64,000 nucleotides of DNA from Marinimicrobium locisalis. Lineage in GTDB: Bacteria > Pseudomonadota > Gammaproteobacteria > Pseudomonadales > Cellvibrionaceae. The notes under the pieces are model-generated. The model did not search any database, was not told the DNA's origin, and saw nothing but the letters and a program-made list of their open reading frames with translations. Location of the stretch: NCBI RefSeq assembly GCF_039822625.1, contig NZ_JBDLLG010000019.1:43502-107501 (forward strand), written 5' to 3'. This document shows, piece by piece, positions 53,367 to 62,031 of the stretch. The position numbers and the translations under genes are program-made. Positions within the stretch are counted from its first letter, which is position 1. Every line of letters starts with the position of its first letter.

Positions 53367-54263
53367 TCAATTGGGGACCGGCTCATCGACGCGGGGCTGT
53401 TGGCCACGCAGCACGGTGTTGTCATTGTAGGACTGGCGCTGGTCGATCACCGCCGGCTTGGCCAGCTCTTCTTCGTCGATTTGACCCGATTGGGCGTAAG
53501 CGGCCAACGCATTGCCCCAGCAGGTCAACTCAATGGCTTTCTCGTCAATGCCACCCTTGCGCATCAGGTTCGCGGTTTTGGGCACGGACAAGGGATCGCT
53601 AACCCCCCAGTCCGCGGAGCTGTCCACAATAATGCGTTCCGGACCATAGCGGCGTACCACTTCCACCATGCGCTCTGAACCCATTTTGGTGTTGGGGTAA
53701 ATGGTGAACGCCGCCCAGGCACCGGAGTCCAGCACGTCATCCACGGTTTCTTCATTATTGTGGTCGATCACCAGCTTATTCATGGGGACGCCGGCCTCAC
53801 GGGCCACATCAATGGAGCGAATAATCCCGTTTTTCTTGTCCCGGTGGGGGGAGTGAACCATGACCACCATATCGTGCTCCACGGCGAACTCCAGTTGGCG
53901 CTGGTACACATACTCCTCCGCCGGGGTGATTTCGTCATAGCCGATTTCGCCAATGGCCACCACGCCTTCTTTAAGAGCAAAGTTGGGCAGAATTTCCAGC
54001 GCCTCGCGGGCGAGGCCTTCGTTATTGGCCTCTTTGGAGTTGATGCCGATGGTGCAGTAGTGAGCGATCCCAAACTGGGAGGCCCGGAAGCGCTCCCACC
54101 CCACCAGGCTGGCGAAGTAATCAATAAAGCTGCCGACGTTGGTGCGGGGCTGGCCCATCCAGAAGGCGGGCTCAATCACCGCGCGGATGCCCGCCTCGGC
54201 CATGTTTTGGTAATCGTCGGTGGTCCGGCTGCTCATATGAATGTGCGGGTCGAAGTACTGCAT
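53367..54263 (-). CDS. eboB: EboB, TatD-family metal-dependent hydrolase
   Basis: 298 residues with the TatD-type metal site HxH at the N-terminus (FDPHIHMSS), Glu in GVVAIGEIGYDEI, His in VMVHSPHRDK and KLVIDHNN, and Asp in IVDSSADWGV. TatD members are nucleases or amidohydrolases; the ebo version is a separate clade. It lies 23 bases before eboD and 32 after eboA. Confidence 0.9.
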   Translation of the reverse strand: MQYFDPHIHMSSRTTDDYQNMAEAGIRAVIEPAFWMGQPRTNVGSFIDYFASLVGWERFRASQFGIAHYCTIGINSKEANNEGLAREALEILPNFALKEGVVAIGEIGYDEITPAEEYVYQRQLEFAVEHDMVVMVHSPHRDKKNGIIRSIDVAREAGVPMNKLVIDHNNEETVDDVLDSGAWAAFTIYPNTKMGSERMVEVVRRYGPERIIVDSSADWGVSDPLSVPKTANLMRKGGIDEKAIELTCWGNALAAYAQSGQIDEEELAKPAVIDQRQSYNDNTVLRGQQPRVDEPVPN

Positions 54264-54295
54264 AGGTACGCCTCTTTTTATTAACAGGTCGTTAT

Positions 54296-55192
54296 TTAAG
54301 CGGAGTGGTCATCGGCAAACAGCGGGGCGAACTGCGTCTGGTCGCTGCGGCCGTCTTTCGCGTTTTGCCAGTAGGGTAACACTTTCGCTTCCCGGGGCTC
54401 GACCGAAGCCAGCCAGGCCTGCTGCCCGGCGCGCTCGGCGGCCAGCACCATGGCCGCGCGCTCGGTTTCAGACGCACAGGGCCAGTGGTCCGTCAGCAGC
54501 CGCAGTACCCGCTCCTCATCGTACGGCCCCAGGCAGAGCCAGAGCCCCAAGTGGTAAGGCCGGCCGGCACTGTGACGCTCCTCGGCCCAGTCCAACGCCA
54601 TGCGCGTCAGCTCCGGGCTCAGCCGCTGATCCAACCCGGAAATACGATACAGCGGGCAGTCCAGAAACAGCGCCTTGATAACCAGTTGATTCCAGGCGGT
54701 ATCGTCGAAGTGGGTGACCGGATAGGGCGAGTCGAGCGCGATGGCTTCAAACACCGTCAGCATATTGGTGCGGCAGGCCTCGGTGGCGCGCCAGACAAAG
54801 CGCTCCCCCTGGGGCAGCAGCGGAATGCTACGATACAGAGCGCAGGTTTCACCCTCGTCCGCATAGCGAAACAGGGCGTCAAAGTCCTGGGCGAACCGCT
54901 CTGTTTCCAGGTCCGGTCGGGCGAGCAGAAGGTTCACTCGCAGCAACTCCAGGCGGTTCCAGGCCCGAGGGCTCCAGCCCGGCACGGCGCCCTCGGCGGC
55001 GGCCAGTTCCGTATCCGTCAGCCCCAGCGGTTGGCGCTTGGCATGACGGCTGGCCAGCGCCAACAGCTTGGCGAAGGCCTGCCCCTCGGCGCCGCCGCGG
55101 AGGTCGGATTGAGCTTTGTCCCAGAAGGCACGCCCGCTCTCGCTTAGACGCTCTTCCATTAATTCTGTCAGTAACTCGCGAACCACTGCCAC
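54296..55192 (-). CDS. eboA: EboA
   Basis: 298 residues, mostly helical, without known catalytic motifs. Conserved parts include RAWNRLELLRVNLLL, NQLVIKALFLDCPLYRI and TRMALDWAEERHSAGR, which fit EboA. The start is GTG at 55192 with AGGT upstream. First gene of the ebo cluster. A -10-like TATAAT (55223-55228, minus strand) lies 30 bases upstream without a clear -35. Confidence 0.82.
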   Translation of the reverse strand: MAVVRELLTELMEERLSESGRAFWDKAQSDLRGGAEGQAFAKLLALASRHAKRQPLGLTDTELAAAEGAVPGWSPRAWNRLELLRVNLLLARPDLETERFAQDFDALFRYADEGETCALYRSIPLLPQGERFVWRATEACRTNMLTVFEAIALDSPYPVTHFDDTAWNQLVIKALFLDCPLYRISGLDQRLSPELTRMALDWAEERHSAGRPYHLGLWLCLGPYDEERVLRLLTDHWPCASETERAAMVLAAERAGQQAWLASVEPREAKVLPYWQNAKDGRSDQTQFAPLFADDHSA

Positions 55193-55531
55193 TTACCTAT
55201 AAATCATATAATTAATCGGAGGATTATACGCAAACCCCGCGAACGAATCGAGCCGAGCGGCCAGCCCCCGTGGAGTCGGGCCGCCGGCGCCGGGAACGCA
55301 CCACCCTATCGCCAAACCAGGCGTCAAGACAATGATACCCCCAACCCCCACCACAGCAGTAGGGCGAACTGGCGCAGCGTCATCCGGCGCCTATCAATAC
55401 TCTACACCGCCCAGTCAGCAATTCCACACCAGTCCGCCTCCAAAGTTGCATTCCCCGACCAATCCGCTAGCATTTCCCGCCGAAACCCGGCAAACGTACC
55501 GCTTTTTATCAACCACCCGGATACCGCGCAC
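55193..55531. other. Divergent intergenic region, eboA / FKBP
   Basis: 339 bases without a gene. It contains a candidate -10 for eboA (TATAAT on the minus strand, 55223-55228) in a short AT-rich stretch (55197-55228). Nothing else is recognised. Confidence 0.6.
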
Positions 55532-55960
55532 ATGGCCCGTAACAAACTGAACAAAGGCTCTTCCGGCCAAAACCGCAAGGCTAGCGATAACTACATTGAA
55601 AAATTTCGGCAAAAGCCCGACGTGATCGAAACCGGCACCGGTTTGCTCTATCGGGTAGTGGAAGAAGGCGATGGCCTGAGCCCCACCATGGAGGACAAGG
55701 TGGTCGTGAACCAGCGCATTCAGTTGGTGAACGGCAAAGTCATCGCCGACACCTATCAGGACGGCATGCCCGACACCTTCTCCATGAAAGAAGCCATTCC
55801 CGGTATTCAGGAGGGGCTGCAACTGGCCAAGCAAGGCGGGCGATATGAGTTCGTGGTGCCCCCGGATTTGGCCTGGGGCAAGAAAGGCGTGGGGAATAAA
55901 ATCGGGCCGAACGCGGTGTTGATTTTTGACGTGCGGTTGGTGGAGGTGGTATTTGGCTAG
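55532..55960 (+). CDS. FKBP-type peptidyl-prolyl isomerase
   Basis: 142 residues, cytoplasmic (no signal peptide). The C-terminal half is an FKBP domain (AIPGIQEGLQLAKQGGRYEFVVPPDLAWGKKG ... PNAVLIFDVRLVEV). The N-terminal half is related to the dimerisation part of FklB/FkpA but short. It probably assists folding in the cytoplasm. ATG at 55532. Confidence 0.85.
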   Translation: MARNKLNKGSSGQNRKASDNYIEKFRQKPDVIETGTGLLYRVVEEGDGLSPTMEDKVVVNQRIQLVNGKVIADTYQDGMPDTFSMKEAIPGIQEGLQLAKQGGRYEFVVPPDLAWGKKGVGNKIGPNAVLIFDVRLVEVVFG

Positions 55961-55965
55961 CGGGC

Positions 55966-55995
55966 GATGAAGCCGCCCCGGGGGGCGGCTTCGTC
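55966..55995. terminator. Bidirectional terminator, FKBP / lipoprotein
   Basis: GAAGCCGCC (55969-55977) and GGCGGCTTC (55984-55992) form a 9-bp stem with a 6-base loop, extended by three pairs including one G-T wobble. It lies between two convergent genes. Confidence 0.6.
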
Positions 55996-56006
55996 AAACG
56001 TCTACG

Positions 56007-58004
56007 TTACTGCCACCGGGAGGCGTGGCTCACGGGCGCCGCCGTCCCCGTTTCGGGGTCCATGGCGTAAATGGTGGTGCTGCCCTCCATTGCCACACCA
56101 AAGTAGAGCAAATTCTTGGAGCCCTGATACGCAAGGAACTTGGGCTGGGTGTCGATAACATCCTCAAAGCCGAGCTCAATCGACTGCCCTTCCCGCTCCC
56201 CATTCGCCACATTGACGGTAACAAAGCGTGGATTAAAGGCGCTGTCCGGCAGAACGTAAAGCAAGCTGCCGTCCGCATTGATGCTCATGCTCAGCGCGCC
56301 AACGCCTATCTGCAACGACTCGCTACCAGCCCCAAATACGGCAGCGGATACTAACTCCGAGCTGACAAAACCGTCAGTTTGCTGCATGCTGAAAATATCA
56401 CTGTCCGGCGTGGTGTTCTTAATAAATAACAGTCGGTCAGCTTCCACATCTTTGGTCAGGAGTAACGGGTACTCAAAACGAGAGCCATCGTTCACTTGAC
56501 TGGCAATTTCGGAGCGGTCACCCGTCGTCAGGTCGATGGAAACGAAGGCGTTCGCGCCATTGTCCGCCACCACAAGCTCGCCGCTCTCGCCCAGAATAAT
56601 GTCGGTGGGGATCTGTAATGGGTCGCCACTGCCTCGACCACGCCCGGAAACCAGCTCACGACTGCCGTCTGTCATGCTGACCCGGTAAATAATGGATTCC
56701 AAATTCTCATCCGCCGGACTGCTCGCCAAGTAAAAGAAGCCGTTGTCAAAATCGCAAGCCATTGCCGTCAACGCCATTTGATTCTCGCCCTGGGCGTCAT
56801 CCGCAAAGTCCGTGACTGAGTCGCCCCGCGTTCCGGTGTCGATGCTGACAGGAACGAGCTGGACAGACGTCGTAAAGGTGCTATCAGCCAACACCCATAA
56901 TTTCTTTTCCTCGTCGTCCAAACACAGGGAAAGAGGTTCTCCGAACGCTGGACCGGAGCCCAGATTACGCTCATCGTCAGAGGAAAAATTCGCGGTAATG
57001 GCGGTAACCCGGCCTTCGGAGTCGGTGGCCTTCACAGTCAACTCGGTCGTTTCAAGCCCTTCAGGCAGCACCGCCTCATCGACTCTCCATTGACCATCTT
57101 CCTCTACGACAGCCTCGTACTCACCCACTCCGGTGACAACCACCACCGACTCCAGGCTGGCCCCCTCAATCACGGAGACGGTGCCAAAGGCCGGCACGGT
57201 ACCCAGGGAGTACAGCGTTTCTTTAGGCGGAAAGTGCAACGCCAAGTCCGGCGCATCTTCCGGAGTGACCGTAACGGTCACCGAATCGTCACTGGTGGCG
57301 CCTTCGTCATCGGTAACGGTCAGGGAGAAGGTCAGCTCCAGCACCTCATTGGTGGAAGGGGCCTCAAAGGCGGCCTGCGCCTGATCGGCACCCACCAGCT
57401 CTACCGAGGCACCGGCGGTTTGAGTCCACTGGTACTGGGCCACCTCTCCGTCGGAGTCTTTCGCTTCGGGCGCGAAGGTAACCTCAGTGGTGCCCCGTGC
57501 GGAGAAGTCCGCCCCAGCGTCCACGGTGGGCGCCGTGTTCACTCGGTGGACGGTAACCAGCAAGGTATCGGACGCTTCATTCCCGCCCTCATCCTTTACC
57601 GTTACGACAATGCCATACTGCACTTCGTCTTCCGTTTCCGTGTCCGGGCCAGTAAAGGAATAACGCATGGCCCCGAAGCTAAGCACCTTCAAGGGCATTT
57701 TCAGTGCCGAGGACGGTGAAGATAGGCTTCTTCCCACAATATCGCCATCAGCGCCACTCGTTTCAGCCTGGAAGGTGACAGTTTCCCCCTCGTCAATATC
57801 AAGGTCCGGCCCCAAGTCAACGGTCAGCTCGCCAGAGCCGGAACCACCGCCGCCGGTGCCCGGGCCGGGGCCGGAATTACCACCCGAGGAGCTGCCACCA
57901 CAGGCGGTAATAATCAATGAGAAAACCAACGCAACCACCGGGAGCACTACCCGCCTGGCTGCCAAAGAAAAGAAGCTACTGTTGAATGCACTGTCCATAA
58001 ACAC
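56007..58004 (-). CDS. Lipoprotein with PKD-like and beta-propeller domains
   Basis: 665 residues. A lipobox (SLIITACGG, Cys at about 35) is followed by a Ser/Gly/Pro linker. Residues 60-250 hold two PKD/cadherin-like domains (VDAGADFSARGTTEVTFAPEA ... LTFSLTVTDDEG). The remaining 350 residues look like a six- or seven-bladed propeller (LCLDDEEKKLWVLADS, ACDFDNGFFYLASS, DIILGESGELVVADNGANAF, and others). Such proteins are common at the surface of polysaccharide degraders. No enzyme motif is seen. Confidence 0.8.
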   Translation of the reverse strand: MFMDSAFNSSFFSLAARRVVLPVVALVFSLIITACGGSSSGGNSGPGPGTGGGGSGSGELTVDLGPDLDIDEGETVTFQAETSGADGDIVGRSLSSPSSALKMPLKVLSFGAMRYSFTGPDTETEDEVQYGIVVTVKDEGGNEASDTLLVTVHRVNTAPTVDAGADFSARGTTEVTFAPEAKDSDGEVAQYQWTQTAGASVELVGADQAQAAFEAPSTNEVLELTFSLTVTDDEGATSDDSVTVTVTPEDAPDLALHFPPKETLYSLGTVPAFGTVSVIEGASLESVVVVTGVGEYEAVVEEDGQWRVDEAVLPEGLETTELTVKATDSEGRVTAITANFSSDDERNLGSGPAFGEPLSLCLDDEEKKLWVLADSTFTTSVQLVPVSIDTGTRGDSVTDFADDAQGENQMALTAMACDFDNGFFYLASSPADENLESIIYRVSMTDGSRELVSGRGRGSGDPLQIPTDIILGESGELVVADNGANAFVSIDLTTGDRSEIASQVNDGSRFEYPLLLTKDVEADRLLFIKNTTPDSDIFSMQQTDGFVSSELVSAAVFGAGSESLQIGVGALSMSINADGSLLYVLPDSAFNPRFVTVNVANGEREGQSIELGFEDVIDTQPKFLAYQGSKNLLYFGVAMEGSTTIYAMDPETGTAAPVSHASRWQ

Positions 58005-58349
58005 TACCCATACTCGCTATCGTTATAACGCCTGACGCCTTTTTAGAGCCGGTCCAAAAAGCATTAATATGTAGGGAGCACCCGGAGGGAGGGACACAAA
58101 GCCGGAAAACAGGAGGGGAAGCATCCGTGAAACCTTTGTGAAAATCGCCACGCCCAAAGGGCACCCTATAACCATGCAAGCCCACAAAACTTGCGTAACG
58201 GCCAATTCTAATTATGACGACATGTCGAAATCAACGCAACCTTTTAGGGTCTGTGAGACCTGTCACAAAACCCCACAAAATGATGCCAAATATCACACAA
58301 ATAGGGAAAAAGGGAGCGACACCGGTCGCCAGCTTGAGCCGATATCGTT
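58005..58349. other. Intergenic region between lipoprotein and GntR genes
   Basis: 345 bases with no coding capacity that I trust. Part of it (58060-58200) is presumably the promoter of the lipoprotein gene on the minus strand; no clear -10/-35 pair is visible. Confidence 0.5.
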
Positions 58350-59063
58350 CTAGTCCTCCGAGAAGTACTCGGGGTGCTCCCGTGGAATGACGGCAAGCAC
58401 TTTGTAAACATCCTGCATATGCGTTGCCATGGCTGTGCGAGCGGCCTCGGGGTCCTGCTTTTTGAGGGCCTTCAGAATGGCCTGGTGCTGCTCCAAAACG
58501 CGATGGTATTGCCCACGAATATGTAAGCTCAAGTTACGTACGCGGTCCATGTGCGCCTTTTCGGACTCTATAAGCTGGGTAACGCGAGCGTAGCCCGTGC
58601 GGCCAGACAGCGTTTGGTGGAAGTGATCATCCAGCCGCTGGAAAGCCAAGGCATTGTCATTGTCGGCGGCCAGCTTCTGCTCGGCCAGGATGGATTCGCA
58701 CTCAGTTATCAACCCCTCGTCGGGCTGCTCGGCCACGGCGGTCACTACCGCAAGCTCCAACGCCTCACGAATGAAGCGCGCTTCAAGGATTTTTTCCACG
58801 CTGAACTTGGAGACGTAGGTTCCGCGCTGGGGCAGCACATCCACAAACCCGATATTGGCGAGCTTGATGAGCGCTTCACGCACGGGAGTGCGGCTAACAC
58901 TGAACTGCTCGGCCAGTGCGGTCTCGGAAATCATTTGGCCGGGCTGGAACTCCATGTTGATGATCGCATCCCGGATAAACTCATAAATCTGTACCGATAC
59001 CGGGCGATCGCCAGCCACGCGACGTTTTCGAGTGAGTGAGGGGGAGGTTACTTTCCGAGGCAC
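58350..59063 (-). CDS. GntR-family (FadR/FCD) transcription regulator
   Basis: 237 residues. The N-terminal winged helix (YEFIRDAIINMEFQPGQMISETALAEQFSVSRTPVREALIKL) is typical GntR. The C-terminal FCD domain has the metal-binding Asp/His residues (DDHFHQTL, HRVLEQHQAILKAL, AMATHMQDVY). FCD regulators respond to small organic acids or sugar acids. The target genes are unknown; the divergent promoter region holds a possible operator. Confidence 0.9.
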   Translation of the reverse strand: MPRKVTSPSLTRKRRVAGDRPVSVQIYEFIRDAIINMEFQPGQMISETALAEQFSVSRTPVREALIKLANIGFVDVLPQRGTYVSKFSVEKILEARFIREALELAVVTAVAEQPDEGLITECESILAEQKLAADNDNALAFQRLDDHFHQTLSGRTGYARVTQLIESEKAHMDRVRNLSLHIRGQYHRVLEQHQAILKALKKQDPEAARTAMATHMQDVYKVLAVIPREHPEYFSED

Positions 59064-59085
59064 GAGCGCGTCATCCTATTTTCGT

Positions 59086-59107
59086 GGGTATAATGTCAGT
59101 ATAACCC
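59086..59107 (-). promoter_or_regulatory. Possible GntR operator/promoter
   Basis: GGGTATAATGTCAGTATAACCC is a 22-base sequence with dyad symmetry (GGGT.AT / AT.ACCC) and two TATA-like elements, 23 bases before the GntR ATG. A GntR autoregulatory site is possible; the symmetry and spacing fit, but the consensus for this protein is unknown. Confidence 0.4.
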
Positions 59108-59199
59108 AGCCAATCGTGGGAATGGCAAACGCCTTGCGTTCGTGTAACTACGGAATGCGAAAGCTAAGACTGCACGTAGGGGGGGTAATCGAAGGGAGG

Positions 59200-59226
59200 G
59201 GGTGACCCCGCCTTAGCGGGGCACCC
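59200..59226 (-). terminator. Hairpin downstream of the PEP-CTERM gene
   Basis: CCCCGC-CTTA-GCGGGG (59206-59221) is flanked by an outer GGGTG/CACCC pair with one bulge. It lies 12 bases after the PEP-CTERM stop. No T-run follows on the minus strand. Confidence 0.5.
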
Positions 59227-59237
59227 TAAAGCACAGT

Positions 59238-59984
59238 TTACTTGGTGCGACGGCGTGCGGCGCCGAGACCAAGCAGGCCGAGGCCCATCAGCAAGAGCGA
59301 GCCCGGTTCGGGCAGTTTGCCGACGGTGACATTGTCGATGCCCCAGCCGTCATCAAGCGTGGAGTTATCGAACGTGAGCTGGCCGCCAACGATATTGCGG
59401 TCGCTTTGCAGCGTCACATACCGAACGTTGCCGTTGGTCAGCTCAAACGGGATGGTGGTGGAAGCTGCCCCTTCGCTATCGGCAAAGTTGAGCGTTAAAT
59501 CAGCCGACACGTCGGCCGCATCCGCCAACTGAAAGCCGAACGAATCGAACGGGCCAGAGCCAGAAAGCGCTCCGTCCAGATTCCATACCACCTCTTTGGC
59601 ATCGTTGCTGTCCAACCACAGGTCGTCATCGGCCAGCACGCTGCGACCGAACTCACCAGTGGCGTTACTTTCAATCATCAGGTTGTTGATGTTCTCGTTG
59701 CCACTGGCGGGCTGGCCGTGCTCGGTCAGAGTGAAGGTGCCCACGCTGGTATCGTAGGAGTTGCTGGTGCCTTCCCAGGAGTCGTGGAAACCCTCTCCCA
59801 TGACCCGAGTTCCGGCCAGGCCGTTGAAATCTTCGGTCACAGTTCTTTCGGCGTCCACCAAGCTAAGATAGTTGGACTGTGCGGTTGCCGCGTCTTCGTG
59901 AACGTTAATATCGATCGCGGCTGCGTGAGTGGCAAATGCGGCGGTAAAACCGCCTACTAAACAAGTTTTCGCGAGAAACTTCAT
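59238..59984 (-). CDS. PEP-CTERM sorting-domain protein
   Basis: 248 residues. A signal peptide (MKFLAKTCLVGGFTAAFATHAAA) precedes a beta-rich ectodomain (VTEDFNGLAGTRVMGEGFHDSW). The end is the PEP-CTERM signal: PEPGSLLLMGLGLLGLGAARRRTK, i.e. PEP, a hydrophobic helix, then Arg/Lys. Exosortase recognises this for sorting to the surface; no exosortase gene is in this window. Confidence 0.9.
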   Translation of the reverse strand: MKFLAKTCLVGGFTAAFATHAAAIDINVHEDAATAQSNYLSLVDAERTVTEDFNGLAGTRVMGEGFHDSWEGTSNSYDTSVGTFTLTEHGQPASGNENINNLMIESNATGEFGRSVLADDDLWLDSNDAKEVVWNLDGALSGSGPFDSFGFQLADAADVSADLTLNFADSEGAASTTIPFELTNGNVRYVTLQSDRNIVGGQLTFDNSTLDDGWGIDNVTVGKLPEPGSLLLMGLGLLGLGAARRRTK

Positions 59985-60788
59985 AACGTCATCCTTTGAT
60001 TAACCCAGGTGAATTGAAAGGTTTACCAACAGGCTATCTTTCTATCTTACTCTCGCTTTTTTAAGCCTCACCCAGAGAAAAGCAGAGGTCATGCCAGTTT
60101 GTCAAAAAACGCTCATCATGGGGGTTAGGGGGAATGCAAAATTTTATGCCACAGCAGTCTTGTTAATTTTCTCGACGACGAAAAACCCCTTTTAAAACAA
60201 CAACTAACAATTAAAACGCCACTGCCGACCGGGAGAATTTACTAATGAAACTTTTAACGTTATTAAGTGCCTAACATAGTGCCCGTATGTCCGAGTGCCG
60301 CCCTCAGTCAGGTGGATTTTCGTGAGGAAGCCAAGGCATGCTGCGGGTTTCACTCCCCTGAACAATGGAAAAGACGCGGCCAGTTGGAAGCACTAAACCG
60401 ACTTGGCGCTGCCGAGAAACAAGCTCGGCTGCAAGTGGAAATTCAATCGACAACCAGCCCCCCCGGTTAACTCATGAGGCAATTACCCACTCTGTCAGCC
60501 TGGTTGTCCAGTTGGCGAAAGCCGAGCAACGAAATGCTGGGAGACGGCCTAGGAGGGAATGGATCTGCTTCTCAAAATCCTGTATACAAGCACAGAATGT
60601 CTTTAAAGATTTCAATGGAAGTGCGCGATTTTGGCGGGCGAAACTCGGAAATTATAAGAAAAACAATGGATTAGAAGAACTCATTGGTAGAATATCGCGC
60701 ATTGGGTAGAATGCTATATAGCATGCGCGTTTACAGTCCCGTCCAAACGACCTGGCTGCTTACCCAGTAATCGACATCAGGAGGTGTC
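59985..60788. other. Non-coding, partly degenerate stretch at the boundary to the cassette array
   Basis: About 800 bases without a gene I can support. The left part is the PEP-CTERM promoter region. Base composition becomes AT-rich near 60050 and stays so through the cassette region. Short ORFs at 60267-60709 have no recognisable product. ATGCTATATAGCAT (60711-60724) is a perfect 14-bp palindrome 65 bases before the DUF2938 gene. Confidence 0.6.
60245..60274 (+). pseudogene. Stub of a secreted protein gene
   Basis: GGGAG, nine bases, then ATG opens MKLLTLLSA and stops at once (TAA at 60272-60274). It looks like the first residues of a signal peptide, cut off. The stop lies in GCCTAAC, the same heptamer as the left end of the first attC. 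This could be a relic of a cassette or chance. Confidence 0.35.
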
Positions 60789-61292
60789 ATGAAAATTAGC
60801 TTATTCTTCAGCATCGTAGCTGTTGGGATTGGTGCAACGCTAGTAATGGATCTTTGGGCCTTTCTCCTGAAAAGGGCCTTCGCAATTCCGTCACTGAACT
60901 ACTGTCTCGTTGGGCGATGGCTTGCGCATATGCCTGAAGGACGTTTCGCACATCAAGGTATCGGGCAGTCTGAACCGAAATTCTGGGAATGCCATGTCGG
61001 CTGGGCTGCTCACTATGTGATTGGTGTGGCATTCGCTGCGATTCTTGTCGCGATTGCATCTCCTGTATGGTTACAAGAGCCCACGATAATTCAACCTATA
61101 GTTTTTGGCGTGGCAACCGTGTCTGTGCCGTTCTTTATTATGCAGCCGTCATTTGGACTTGGGGTTGCGGCATCTAAAACGCCGAATCCGAAACTAGCTC
61201 GAATCAGGAGCCTTATGGCGCATGCGTCTTTTGGCGTGGGGCTTTACATTGCCGCGCTGATATTGAGCTTTATATTGCCAGCTCATGCCTAA
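60789..61292 (+). CDS. DUF2938 membrane protein (cassette gene)
   Basis: 167 residues with four membrane helices (for example FFSIVAVGIGATLVMDLWAFLLKR). It resembles DUF2938 by the HVGWAAHYVIGVAFA and MQPSFGLGVAASKTPNP segments. Function unknown. AGGAGGTGTC gives a strong ribosome-binding site. Its stop codon lies within the left end of attC 1, as in many integron cassettes. Confidence 0.8.
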   Translation: MKISLFFSIVAVGIGATLVMDLWAFLLKRAFAIPSLNYCLVGRWLAHMPEGRFAHQGIGQSEPKFWECHVGWAAHYVIGVAFAAILVAIASPVWLQEPTIIQPIVFGVATVSVPFFIMQPSFGLGVAASKTPNPKLARIRSLMAHASFGVGLYIAALILSFILPAHA

Positions 61293-61364
61293 CCCTGCCA
61301 TCAAATTCGCTCCCTTCGGTCGCCGGACGCTCGTTCCTCGCGCCGTTTATGGCGGGCGTTAGAA
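61287..61364 (+). other. attC recombination site 1
   Basis: 78 bases. R'' GCCTAAC (61287-61293) and R' GTTAGAA (61358-61364) flank an imperfect palindrome: CTAAC-CCTGCCATCAAA pairs with TTTATGGCGGGCGTTAG, with an unpaired G on one strand, as in true attC sites. The inner CGCTCCC and CGGTCG are shared with the site at 63233. Confidence 0.8.
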
Positions 61365-61382
61365 CTAATTTGGCATTATTGA

Positions 61383-61682
61383 ATGTTCAATTGTCCTTCA
61401 TGTAAAAATAAAACCATATCTCTAGTTGCTAAGCTAGCTGCTTTCTATGATAGGGATTGTAACAAATGTAATGAGTGTGGGGCATTCTACGGAGTGGGAG
61501 GGACGCATTCAGTTCTGGTCACATTCTTGTCTGGCTTTGCTGGGTTTTTCTCGTTTGTGCCAGTATTTGGTTATTTTGGTTTTGTAGCTGCATTCATATC
61601 GTTTGTTGTATTGCCCTTAGTTACAATGGTTTTTCTTGGTAGTCTTGTGCCACTCAAGATTCTAGAGTGCGAAAATGAGTAA
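61383..61682 (+). CDS. Small zinc-ribbon membrane protein (cassette gene)
   Basis: 99 residues. Two CxxC pairs (NCPSCKN and DCNKCNECG) form a likely zinc ribbon, followed by two hydrophobic stretches (VLVTFLSGFAGFFSFVPVFGY and FVAAFISFVVLPLVTMVF). No family recognised. Short product, low GC and position after attC 1 mark it as a cassette gene. Confidence 0.6.
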   Translation: MFNCPSCKNKTISLVAKLAAFYDRDCNKCNECGAFYGVGGTHSVLVTFLSGFAGFFSFVPVFGYFGFVAAFISFVVLPLVTMVFLGSLVPLKILECENE

Positions 61683-61685
61683 GAT

Positions 61686-61865
61686 TTCTAATCGGGCAAG
61701 GACGGGTATTTAGCCCGCCCTCCCCGTAACACCCCTCGCTTTGCTCACGGGTTACCGCTCCCTTCGGTCACTCGCACTGCGTGCGTGGTCTCCGCTGCGC
61801 TTCGACTCCTCCAAACTCAGCCTTGCGGCGGAGCCCTTGCCATTCGCTAGTAGTTAGCGTTAAAT
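61686..61865 (+). other. Probable attC site 2 (long form)
   Basis: A long palindromic stretch ending in AGCGTTAAAT (GTTAAAT at 61859-61865 fits the attC R' consensus GTTRRRY). The inner GGGCAAGGA (near 61697) pairs with GCCCTTGCC (near 61833). The left R'' box is poorly conserved. The length, about 180 bases, is large but within the range of attC sites. Confidence 0.6.
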
Positions 61866-62000
61866 TGACCATTAACGGTGATCTTCCTACAGGGGACTTT
61901 CACCCCATTAGTTCATGCCCATGCTGAGCATACACAAAGCGCTGTTGTCGGACAAACATTCCGCTGCGCTTCATGTTTTCCGCAAGGCGCGGCGTTAAGT
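61866..62000 (+). other. Cassette without clear gene, ending in attC-like site 3
   Basis: The stretch ends in GCGGCGTTAAGTG (GTTAAGT at 61994-62000 fits GTTRRRY). It contains CGCTGCGCTTCATG-type palindromic parts but no ORF. It may be a cassette that lost its gene or the remnant of one. Confidence 0.5.
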
Positions 62001-62031
62001 GCAAGCACAATTATAGCTCAATGGTGGGATA

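Noticed and set aside
52450..53430. 326-codon plus-strand open frame
   Set aside because: Antisense to eboD and part of eboB, which have complete motifs.
58138..58353. 71-codon plus-strand open frame
   Set aside because: No recognisable product, no ribosome-binding site and composition like the surrounding intergenic DNA.
60365..60709. 114-codon open frame before the DUF2938 gene
   Set aside because: No ribosome-binding site, no domain, overlaps other short frames; treated as non-coding.
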